Below are positions 54,937 through 64,000 of a DNA stretch of 64,000 nucleotides, piece after piece (position 1 is the first letter of the stretch; the number at the start of each line of letters is the position of its first letter). Source of the stretch: Clitopilus passeckerianus. Taxonomy: Eukaryota; Basidiomycota; Agaricomycetes; Agaricales; Entolomataceae. The stretch covers positions 248,001 to 312,000 of the forward strand of contig CALYLX010000106.1 in the NCBI GenBank assembly GCA_944990035.1, in the 5' to 3' direction. The position numbers and the translations under genes were made by a program. The notes beneath the pieces were generated by a model that worked only from the letters and a program-made list of their open reading frames with translations, searched no databases and was not told the DNA's origin.

Positions 54937-57900
54937 ATGACGGGACGTGGACGTGGTCAAGCACGAGGTGGCCCTCGAGGTGGTGGTCAAGGTGGTGGTG
55001 GTGGAGGAGGAGGAGGATACGGAGGTCACGGTGGAGGCCCACCTCGAGGCGGTGGCCAAGGTGGCGGCTTTCGCGGTGCGCCCAGAGGTCGTGGTGGACC
55101 GGCTGGGCCTGTAATATTCGCTCAAGGACGGCCTACCACCGTCCCACAACGGCTTGCAGACACAAGCCATTCAGAGTTGATCAAGTCTTTCGAGAAACTC
55201 AAAGTCGTTCCAGAACGACCTCTGCGACCTGGCTATGGCACCCTTGGCACTGCCATCACCCTTCGAGCCAATTTCTTCCCTGTCAAGGTTCCCAAGGGGC
55301 CCATTTACGACTACGTAATTGAAATCGAGCCAAAGTCGGATATCGAACGGATAAAGAGGCGGCTCTTCCAACTCCTGGAACAAAGTCCTGAAGGAAAACC
55401 CCTCCTTCCCCATATCGCACACGACAAGAGTCAACGACTCGTTTCTGCTAAGAAACTTGCGCAACCTTTGGTCATTCATATCCCCTACTATGACGACGAC
55501 GAGAATGGGCCTACAGCCAAGTCCAAGGTCTATACTGTGCATATCAAATTCGAAAGAGAGCTTGTTACCACCAAGCTCAACGAGTAAGTGTTGATTTTCG
55601 CTCTTTACCTTGCCTTATCTCATATTGAGCGTAGCTATCTCGCTGGCAAGACGGACCCTTATAGCTATGATCCGTTGCCCTTGTTGTCGGCTCTGAACTT
55701 GGTTTTGCAACAACACTCGAGCCGCAACGGCATTCGTGTCGGGAAAAGTAACCCAAGATACTTCTTCCCTAACACGGCTCGCAAGGTCAGCCTCGGCCCC
55801 GGCGTCGAGGCCATGCAAGGTTTCTTCTTATCAGTCCGTCCTGCTTACAAGCAATTGATGGTCAACGTGTAAGTTCTTCCACCGTATTCACCGGCCCTTA
55901 CTAATCGTCCTACAGGAACGTGTGCATGACAGCCTTCTTTGAGCCGGGAAATCTTGCCCAGGCCATGCTCAACTTCGGAGAACGCAGCAGTGGCGGAATG
56001 CCGACTCTCCCACACGTCTTTGCTAGCAAACTAAAAGTAAAGACGAAACATCTGGGACGGAGCAAAAAAATCAAGAGGATTGGGCACACCAGTGCTCGGA
56101 CCGAGCGATTCAACTGCGAGAAGCACGGCGGTGTAATCTCGGTGGAGACATACTTCCTGAAGGGTAAGTCGGCTGGGACCACTGCTTGAACATCGATTGA
56201 CCAAATATTTGCAGAGTACAAGATCAAGCTTTCGCATGCTCACGACCTGCCCCTGGTGGATCTCGCACCCATGAGCAAGAGAGAACCTATCTGGGTTCCC
56301 GCAGAGCTCTGCGAAATCGAGGCCGGTCAATCATTCGGGAAACTCAACGACAAGCTCACCGCCCAGATGATTCGCTTCGCCTGCAACCCTCCCAAATTCA
56401 ACGCCGAAGCTATCATGGACGCAGGCTTTACTTCCCTCGGCCTTGACCCTCTCAAAGCTCCTAACGAATTCGGAGTCGAGATCGAGAAAGAAATGGCAGT
56501 CATCCCAGGCCGAGAGCTTCCGCCTCCTCGGGTCACGTATGGCAGAGGCCAAGCGGAGGTCAAGCAGGGAAGTTGGAACATTACCCAGGTGCAATTCCAT
56601 AAAGGTGCCAGCGTGGCATCTTGGTGGGTCGTCGTCATTGTCGACGGCGTTCGCATGACTTCGGGATCCAAGGATCAACGTCTCACGTCCCTTGTCACCG
56701 ATTTTAGGGATAAATGCAGACGCAGTGGCATGGTTATGCCGGGCGGGCTTCCGAAGCTCATCCCCATTGTCCTTCCTCGCCCCTCTGATGACACCGCTAC
56801 GAGGTCCCGCGCTATCGACCTGATTCGGGACACGTTCAAGCGGAACATGGGAACCCCGCAGAGGAAGCCGACCTTTATTCTTGTCCTTCTTGAACGAAGA
56901 GACAATTTCATTTACCCCGCTATCAAGGTATGTGCTGCTCTCACCTCATAAGCAACAGCAAATTCATAGTCTTATTATGCAGCGGATGGGCGATGTCGAG
57001 CTAGGGCTGCATACACTACACATGCTCCTCGAGAAAGTACTGGACAAGGAACCCCGCAAGCAAGACCAGTATTACTCCAACGTCGCCTTGAAGCTGAACA
57101 CGAAGCTCGGAGGCATCAACCACAAAGTATGCCTCTCCCTCGTCTTCAAGCTAAGACACCTTGCTGACCATATTTAGCTTGATGACAACGCAATGAAATG
57201 GCTGACGAAGAAGAAAACCATGATGGTCGGCATCGATGTCACTCATCCAGGTCCAGGCAGCAAGGAGGGCACGCCGTCTATCGCAACCCTTGTGGCCAGC
57301 ATCGACGACAACTTCGTCCAGTTTCCCGCCAGCATCCGGATCCAGGAAAGCAAGAAGGAAGTGTGTATTTCCCCCGAATATCGTTGAACTCACCTTAACC
57401 ACCCCCTCCCTAGATGCTTAGTGCGCTTACGGACATGCTGGTTGAGCGCCTCTTGGCCTATGAACGCAAAAACAAGATGTTACCCCAACGTATCTTTGTC
57501 TTCCGTGATGGTGTTTCCGAGGTATGTCGTCTTCTCCCCTGCAGCTCGAGGTGGCAGTCTTCTTACTCCATACCTTTCAGGGTCAATTCGACATCGTTAA
57601 CGAGGAAGAACTTCCTCAAATCCTGGATGCTTTCAAGAAGCTCAATACGAAGGAACGGAAGGTGAAGTATCGACCCCAGCTCTCGATTGTCATCTGCGGG
57701 TATGTATTGCACTACTCTTACCTTGGATAAAGCTGACCAGGGTCTTCTCCGCAAATACAGAAAACGTCACCACGCCCGGTATATTTCCCATTGTCATCTC
57801 CTTGTCTATTATCCTGATCATTTGCTGTGCATCAGCTTCTACCCTACCGACTCTGAGTTCGCGGATCGGAACGGAAACACTCGACCCGGCACGGTGGTGG

Positions 57901-58489
57901 ATAAAGGGGTTACAGGCGTGTGCGTATTTAACACTTGATATACTCATGGTGATCAAAAGTGTCGGGAACTTTTTGGCTGGATCATCACGAACCAGACTGA
58001 ATGATTCTCGGCATATTTGCTCCCCATGAGTATAGCTTCTCGTACTGACGATATCGCAGATTCGACTTCGATTTCTACCTGCAGGCTCATGCAGGTCTCC
58101 AAGGCTCCGTGAAGGCAACCCACTATACTGTGGTCTACGACGAGAACAGGTTCGGGGCTGATGAAATCCAACAAGGGACTCATCACTTCAGCTACCTCTA
58201 CGCACGAGCTACCAAAGCCGTCAGCTTGGTTCCGCCTGCTTACTACGCTGATCTGGCTTGCGAACGGGGAAGATACTATCTGAATGACTTCCTCGTTTCG
58301 GATGACAAGAGTATCGTTTCTGGAAAGTCCAAATACGACAAGGATGAAGAGAAGAAACGTGTATTTGCTGCTGCCCAGGCTTCCTGGGGCGAAGGGGTAT
58401 GTAAACTTCATCACCGGTACCGAACCCCAGTATTGACCTAAACCCGACAGTTACACCCGGATATGAGAGATTCCATGTTTTATATTTAG
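54937..58489 (+). CDS. Argonaute, complete, with slicer tetrad
   Basis: Small-RNA-guided endonuclease of about 957 residues; the fungal relatives include QDE-2. Twelve exons, all in phase: 54937-55583, 55635-55868, 55916-56163, 56215-56927, 56983-57126, 57178-57360, 57414-57521, 57581-57699, 57761-57778, 57836-57919, 58060-58396 and 58451-58489. A Gly/Arg-rich N-terminus (residues 1-60) is followed by the N domain (RPGYGTLGT, LRANFFPVKVPKGPIYDY), linker (GKSNPRYFFP, GPGVEAMQGFFLSVRP), PAZ, MID and PIWI. PIWI residues are Asp682 in GIDVTHP, Asp755 in FRDGVSEGQF, His854 in THYTVVYDEN, and a Glu at the end of exon 6, so slicing is predicted. The protein ends DSMFYI, close to the usual Argonaute C-terminus that sits in the PIWI fold. 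Exon 9 is only 18 bases. Confidence 0.93.
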
Positions 58490-59303
58490 GTAATTTGTAT
58501 ACCATACAAATTTTCGTTTATGTATGTAAGCTGTATCTGACTTGGGCTGTGAACATGATTATGCTCTTTCAAGATTGAAGCCGCTCAAGTTGAACAATTA
58601 TTGGTGGCTGGGCCCACCGGGTTCTGACTATAGGCCTGAACTCTGCATCGTTAACAATGAATTTGTCACGCTCAAAGCCACCAGTTCCATGACGGCATTT
58701 TGAATCGGGCCCCGATCCTCTCAAACCTTGGTATCGCCGCCGGCCAGGGGAGGTAGCTCTCTCGTAGGCCAATCAGCGAATGTTACAGTGAGTATCCGCG
58801 TGCTCAGGTCCCCATGAGAAACATCTACTTGTTGCATTGGACGCCATTGGTTGTGGCCAAGTCGACGCCCGCATTAACATATCATGTGATTCTGTCAATT
58901 GAAAGTAGGATGGACTCTGGTCCTCTCCAATTTCGATGCCATGCGCGATTTAATGAGCGCTCCCCACATTTGGGGTACGGGATTTTACACCTTGGCGAAC
59001 GCGATTTCACCTCGGGGCCCAATAGAGAATTCTTTCTCGCTAACTAAGCCCATTATCTAGCACACAGGGTCCGTTTCAATCTAGGTGATCTCCCAACCAC
59101 AAGCATGGAAGTCAGGTTGCCCCTAGATCCGCCTTGGCCATCTTCTACCAGGGCTTAGACTTCCCCTTCTTCAGTTCTTTGATCGCTCGTGAAATCCTAA
59201 TGAACTGGCCTGAACGGAATGCATCCGCTGATATAAAAACAGCATCCCATCCTCCAATTGCCTTGTGTCTTCGAGGCACTTCACAGAGCATTGAAGTTTG
59301 GAG
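58490..59303. other. Intergenic between Argonaute and cutinase
   Basis: No coding pattern. It contains the Argonaute 3' region and the cutinase promoter. Confidence 0.4.
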
Positions 59304-59992
59304 ATGTTCGCTCGCCTTGCCGTCGCCACCTTGGCCATCGTTAGCGCACTTGCTGCCCCTTTCCTCGAGGAGCGAGCTAAATGCGCTGATGTTACTGTCT
59401 ACTTTGCTCGTGGAACGACAGAGATCGGCACTCTTGGTCTCGTCGCTGGTCCTCCCTTTGATCTTGCTTTGAGGCATGCACTAGGAGGCCGTAGTCTCGA
59501 GTTCGTGGGTGTGCCATACCCCGCCTTGATTATAGGCTATCTGGCGGGAGGAGATCCGGGAGGAGCAAGGACAATGGCAAAATATGTTACAGACAAGGCG
59601 AATTCGTGCCCTGATACAAAGATATTCATCTCAGGATACAGGTAAACGACATGTTTCCTCATCTCATTTCAAATGTTGACTTGTCCTCGCTAGTCAAGGT
59701 GCTCAAGTCACACACTTGGCAGCAGGTCAACTTTCACCTGACGTACGAGCTCGAGTCCTCGGTGCAGTGGTCTTTGGCGATCCGAAGCGAGGCCAACCTT
59801 TCCCCAGCCCAATTGTTTCCAAGACGTTCTGTAATCTACTAGACAACATTTGTGACGGAGGAATCATAGTTGGGCCTACCCATCTCACTTATGGCCTCGT
59901 ACGTTCCAAAGTTTCTCTAGGAGGTCCCCGTACTCAGAGCTTTCTAGGATGCACCTGCAGCAGCTTCTTTCGTCGTCTCAAGACTTCGGTAA
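59304..59992 (+). CDS. Secreted cutinase
   Basis: Carbohydrate-esterase-family-5 type serine esterase of about 195 residues that cleaves ester bonds of cutin or related polymers. Exons are 59304-59641, 59694-59898 and 59948-59992. A signal peptide (ARLAVATLAIVSALAAP) precedes the mature domain, which starts near CADVTVYFARGTTE. The catalytic Ser113 is in GYSQGAQ (its codon is split by intron 1), Asp167 in NICDGG and His176 in GPTHLTYG. All three are in the family positions, and the length is typical. The protein ends AASFVVSRLR. Extracellular location follows from the signal peptide; the natural substrate is not shown by sequence. Confidence 0.9.
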
Positions 59993-60401
59993 CCATGCAG
60001 AGGGATAGAAGTCACCTTTACTTCAAGGCGTGCGTATTTATTCGAAGGGTGGGCAATGTAGGACAAAAATGTATCATATTGGTGGGAGTAGGCTCGAACC
60101 TGGAAGAATTTCCACCGGGAAGCTTCGTAACAGCAAATAAATCTGACGGAACTGGTTTCGGTTATAAATATGCTTTTACGACGATATTAAAACGGCCTGG
60201 TTCGAAGAAACCAACTTTCAGCCAATACTGTGCCCACTGCTCGGCATCTCGCTTTGGTGACTGGTTTCGCCGCCCGAAGAGCTGGACTGACATTGAATGC
60301 ACGGGTAATGTCCATGCTGCCATGAGGGACGTGTTCGTGCTTTCGAGCGGGGGTATTCTCTAGAGGCTCGTTGGTAGCTTGTAAGAATTCATAGGCATGT
60401 C
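59993..60401. other. Short intergenic region
   Basis: Downstream of the cutinase and of the reductase relic. The open frame running through 59716-60363 on the plus strand is cutinase exon 2 read into its intron and beyond, not a gene. Confidence 0.4.
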
Positions 60402-61782
60402 TCAACCTAAAGGCGGGCTATAGCCCAATATCAGAGCCTGGACGAGGATCCGGAGACAAGCTACCCACATGTCTTTTTTTTTTATCTCGGCTGGTGGAAT
60501 GGATGCTGCTCGTTCCATGAGAAGTCTATTCCACTCCCGGATATGGGTCACGGGAAGCTTCTTGTCGCGAGGGAGAACGCATCGGAGAGCATGGACACAA
60601 ACTTCCCAGTCGAAAGTGTGAGCATGACGAAGATTTAGGACCGATGGAAGGGTTGCATCGGTAAGGGTGACGTCCCGCATAAAACCGGCAGCGACGTCCA
60701 GGGGAAGGAAGGCAAGTTTCTGTTCAAAGTATCAGCACAGAACAGAAGTTAGAGGGCGAGAATTTAGAAAGCGTACACCGATAAGGTTGGGAATGGCCCC
60801 CAGTGTGAGAGATTCCCTGAGCATCAAGGGAACCCATTCTGATATAGACCAAGCACCACCAGGAACGCGTCCGCAGAGCTGGCAGACTCTAACAGAACAG
60901 GCATTCAAGCCACTGCGAGCAACAATCTGGGGTAATGTTAGACGCTGGGATCGAGTGCGGATAGAGAAAGGGCGTACATGTTCTGCCACAAATTTACTTC
61001 CTCCGTACCCCATGCCAAATGCAAAGTCCGGGCTATCAAGAACATCTGGCATAGGCTCATTCTGAACACAGAAAGTTGACCAGGATTGACCAGCGGTGAA
61101 CGACGAGACGAATAGGAACCGCAGAGTTCGACTATTCTGTGCGCGGCGACCGAAGCTGATCAAGTTGAACAGCCCAGTAATGAGGACTTGTATTGCGCCA
61201 AAGATCTGGTAAATTTTGTGGGCCATGCGTTGTGCAAGATGTTCGTGGTACTCCTGAGAAGCTACATGGAAAGGGAGCACAAAACCGATCAGCCAACGTG
61301 ATTGTCTCCACCATATCAAACGCGATCAGAAGAGCCGGGCGGGAAACGAACCTCGTCGAATGTCGCATTATCCAGCCCAAAATATGGTTTGGTCATGTCG
61401 CCGTCAATGTAGACAATCTTTCCGTTTTGAAGGAGTCGGACATCAAGACCCTTCTCGAGGAAATGTCGTTTGACCCGATCGGGGGAAGGTCCTTGGTACG
61501 AAACGCGATTGAGAGCGTAGATTTGGGAAACCTTCTCGTTAGCAGAAGTTGAGCCAGGATATCGGAGCCCAAGTGTCCAGTATCCCCGGTGAAGAGTAAG
61601 ATGTTGTTGGAGGGCAAGGCTGGCACCGTACATCCACTGTTGGGCTTCGGAAAAGCGGGAAGAATGCTATATTCCTCGATTAGCTCTTGGGTGCATAGCC
61701 GATGGTCAGCCATGGCAGCTTCGAGAGACGGCCTCTTGTAGGTGGGAGAGATCGGGGGCTGGGGTGTAGATTTTGAAAACAT
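60402..61782 (-). pseudogene. Relic of a thioester-reductase (NAD-binding, male-sterility type) domain
   Basis: Matches the C-terminal reductase domain of adenylate-forming reductases (NRPS-like A-T-R enzymes). In order on the minus strand: NILLFTGDTGHLGSDILAQL (dinucleotide motif), then, in another frame, ANEKVSQIYALNRVSYQGPS, GKIVYIDGDMTKPYFGL, FLFVSSFTAGQSW, MGYGGSKFVAEHV (Tyr-x-x-x-Lys), ARSGLNACSVRVCQLCGR, GAWSISEWVPLMLRESL and a C-terminal block around FMRDVTLTDATLPSVLNL. The frame shifts between LAQL and ANEK near 61537 and again near 61160. Neither can be repaired by GT-AG splicing, while several genuine introns are still recognisable. No adenylation or carrier domain lies upstream. 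Confidence 0.7.
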
Positions 61783-62767
61783 TTGTGGTGATTTTTCACG
61801 TCAAATGGACCTGCTTTTATGAGGTGCTTTGAGTGCGCCGGACCACTAGATCAACATCATGAGAACCACAAGCCCGGTTTTCGCGCCCAGGACACCCAAA
61901 TACCTTGCTAGTGCTATAGGGGCAGTGAGATTCGCGTTGGCACCTCGTGGGTTGATCCTCGGGAGGCCCCTACAGATTATTCTCCCGGAACGTCATTTAC
62001 GCTATGTTCGGGGACCTTGTGCGCTTGCCGTTCATGCCTGAGCAAAAATTCACTGAGATAGTGATTTGCCTTTCTCCGTAGTAGGGAAGTGTAGGCCGTA
62101 CGCCGTTGTGAGAGAGCTTATCGGGAAAACCGAAGTGACTTGTCAACGCAACTTACCCCGTCACTCGAGATGTTAGTGCAACTCAGGCTGCATCTAGCCA
62201 AGAGTTGCAGGTAACAAGGTGGTAAACTGTCATGCATAGTTTTTTGTTTCCTCTTTGGCTTCAACTTCGCTGGACAAAGTATGGTCGGAGAGCTGCACCT
62301 TGACGCAAACACCCCGTACGTTCTGGAGCATCCAATGATTCGCCCTCCGATCTTCAAGCTTCAAGCTTCAAGAACCATTGGTGTCATGCCTTCCAGGACA
62401 AGAACGAAAGCACAGCCGGGCTCCTCAGGTACCAGATGAACCGCCAGAGGTATCCATTCTTATTGTCATATGGTCTAAAAACTGCCAGAAAACGACATGC
62501 AGAGTGAAGCTGAAGCCTTCCACAATGAACTTGTAAGAGCCACAGCTTGACAGGTCCAGCGGAGGCAAATGCCGAAACGATCGGAATCGCACTTCGGCCT
62601 GCTCATGTCAGCCGATTTAGTTTCCAGCACAGCCTCCCGTCAATGACTCTGGCAAGCAGTCATCTCCACCGAATGTCTGCCATCCGTGGGTCTAGCTCCG
62701 ACAAGGGTCCAAAAATGACTGCATTTGCAATGTTTGCCCAGAAAACGGCTTTTGAAAAGAACCCACC
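61783..62767. other. Upstream region of the second Argonaute
   Basis: No gene or repeat recognised. Adenylation-domain sequence, which might have continued the reductase relic, is not present here. Confidence 0.4.
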
Positions 62768-64000
62768 ATGAGCACCCCAGAAAGTACTGGAAACAGAGGA
62801 AACAGAGGAGACGGACGAGGTCGCGGAAGAGCCCGCGCATGGCCCCAAGGTCGAGGTCAAGGACGCGGAAGGGGTTCTCCTGCACCGTTTTCACCGCCAG
62901 TTGAAGGGAGAGGAGGTTTCAGAGGCAGGAGCGTCAGAGGTAGTGACACTGGCGGCCCCGCTGGAGGAAGTCGAGGATTCAGAGGTGGCTACTCACGAGG
63001 AGCCCCAAGTCGTGGCCAAAGTGGCCCAGTGCCAGCTCTACCCCAAGATATTGGTCCCGTCATTATTCCACCTCGTCTGAGCCCACAAAGCCTCAAAGAC
63101 CTTACGGACCGTTTCCGCTCTCTCTCAGTGACTTCGGGACCTGAGCGACCTCTTCGTCCCGGCTACGGGACGAATAGCACAGTCGTTAAAGTCCAGGCTA
63201 ATTTCTTCCCGATCAAACTCCCCAAAGGGCCTTTCTTCGACTACGCTGTTACGATGACTCCCAAGCCCCGCAGCGCGTGGGAGCGCAAGCAAATATTTAA
63301 ATTACTGGTCGACAGCCAAGAAATGGCGCAATATCGTTCACATGTCGCCCATGATAATACCCAACGACTGTTATCAATAAAAGTTCTCCGGGAGGATCTA
63401 GAAATCAATGTTCCCGTTCATGAGGATGGGGACGAGCCGACGGTGGGCTCAACAATGTACACAGTCAATGTCGTTCCAAAGGGTGAACTCGATCTAACGC
63501 AGCTTAAAGAGTACGACCTCGTTATATTTTGCTCCTCGGGCACCGCACTGATGGTTTTTTCCCCCTCAGTTTCATAGATGGAAAGCCCGAAACCCGTGCA
63601 AATGATCTTCAGCCTCTAGTTGGGGCTCTTGATCTCATCCTGCAGGCGCAAGCCAATCGTGAAGGGTACCGAATTGGGAAAAACAGATTTTTCATTCCCT
63701 CTCGAGCCGAGCGATACCAGCTGGGGCCGGGGATAGAGGCCTTGCAAGGGTTCTACCTTTCTGTGCGTCCTTCGTTCAAGGAGTTACTTGTTAATGTGTA
63801 AGTGTCCCTATCATTTCTGGTCCATGGATCCCACCTAATTATCCACAGCAACGTCGCCGTGACTGCGTTCTTCCATCCTGGAAACTTGGCAGAGGCAATG
63901 AGAACCTTCGGCCTCCGCACGAGTGGCGCAAGCATCACTTTGATGCAGAACTATGGCGACAGACTCAAGATAATGGTGAAAACGAGCCACTTGGGGCACC
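62768..64000 (+). CDS. Second Argonaute, cut by the window edge
   Basis: Exons 62768-63510, 63570-63797 and 63849 to beyond 64000. The order is the same as in the first Argonaute: Gly/Arg-rich head, PERPLRPGYGTNS, VQANFFPIKLPKGPFFDYA, HVAHDNTQRLLS, FIDGKPETR, GPGIEALQGFYLSVRPSF and NVAVTAFFHPGNLAEAMR. Intron positions match those of 54937-58489, so the two arose by duplication, but the proteins differ at many positions and the head is longer. The PAZ, MID and PIWI parts, including catalytic residues, lie outside the window. Confidence 0.9.

Noticed and set aside
59716..60363. 215-codon plus-strand frame after the cutinase
   Set aside because: It is cutinase exon 2 read through its intron. 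The spliced form with D-A-P-A-A-A-S-F-V at the end fits the family better.

Overview
The window is nuclear DNA of a filamentous basidiomycete, most likely an Agaricomycete. The genes are cut by many 47-65 base introns with GTRNGY donors, and the gene families are typical of mushroom-forming fungi: F-box/LRR proteins, a cAMP-receptor-like GPCR, a fungal-type sesquiterpene synthase, Argonautes with glycine/arginine-rich heads, a chromodomain Gypsy element and a Copia element. Exon models below were assembled by hand by requiring splice sites to keep reading phase; no transcript or database was available.

Left part (1-17.9 kb): a bromodomain protein of BRD7/9 type (+), a multi-pass membrane protein (+), a long FAB1-like phosphatidylinositol-3-phosphate 5-kinase without a visible FYVE domain (-), a seven-helix GPCR (+), and a decayed F-box/LRR gene (-).

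Repeat block (17.9-27.95 kb): a Copia element on the minus strand, bounded by the 5-base target duplication TATCG, contains a full Gypsy chromovirus with apparently identical 485-base LTRs. The Gypsy has no target duplication of its own, and the Copia reverse transcriptase, RNase H and integrase are missing, so a deletion accompanied or followed the insertion. The Gypsy carries an 11-base self-complementarity between its leader and primer-binding site, as in Tf1/sushi elements.

Middle (28-41 kb): an F-box/LRR gene, a small unknown gene with a decayed partial copy upstream, a phospholipase D with two HKD motifs, and an array of tRNA-like units (A box, B box, a short pairing stem) at roughly 115-230 base spacing. 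Related units lie on the other strand on the far side of the phospholipase gene. This array is the best candidate for something undescribed.

Right part (41-64 kb): an intact F-box/LRR gene, a fragment copied from the GPCR gene, a gene-poor decayed stretch, an HMG-box transcription factor, a terpene synthase lacking the usual aspartate-rich motif, another F-box/LRR gene, an intron-containing tRNA-Gln(CTG), a complete Argonaute with the D-E-D-H tetrad, a secreted cutinase, a frameshifted relic of a thioester-reductase domain, and a second Argonaute that runs off the right edge.

The genes do not form one pathway. Possible functional groups are phosphoinositide/phospholipid signalling (FAB1-like kinase, phospholipase D, GPCR) and small-RNA silencing (two Argonautes) in a region that also carries recent retroelements.
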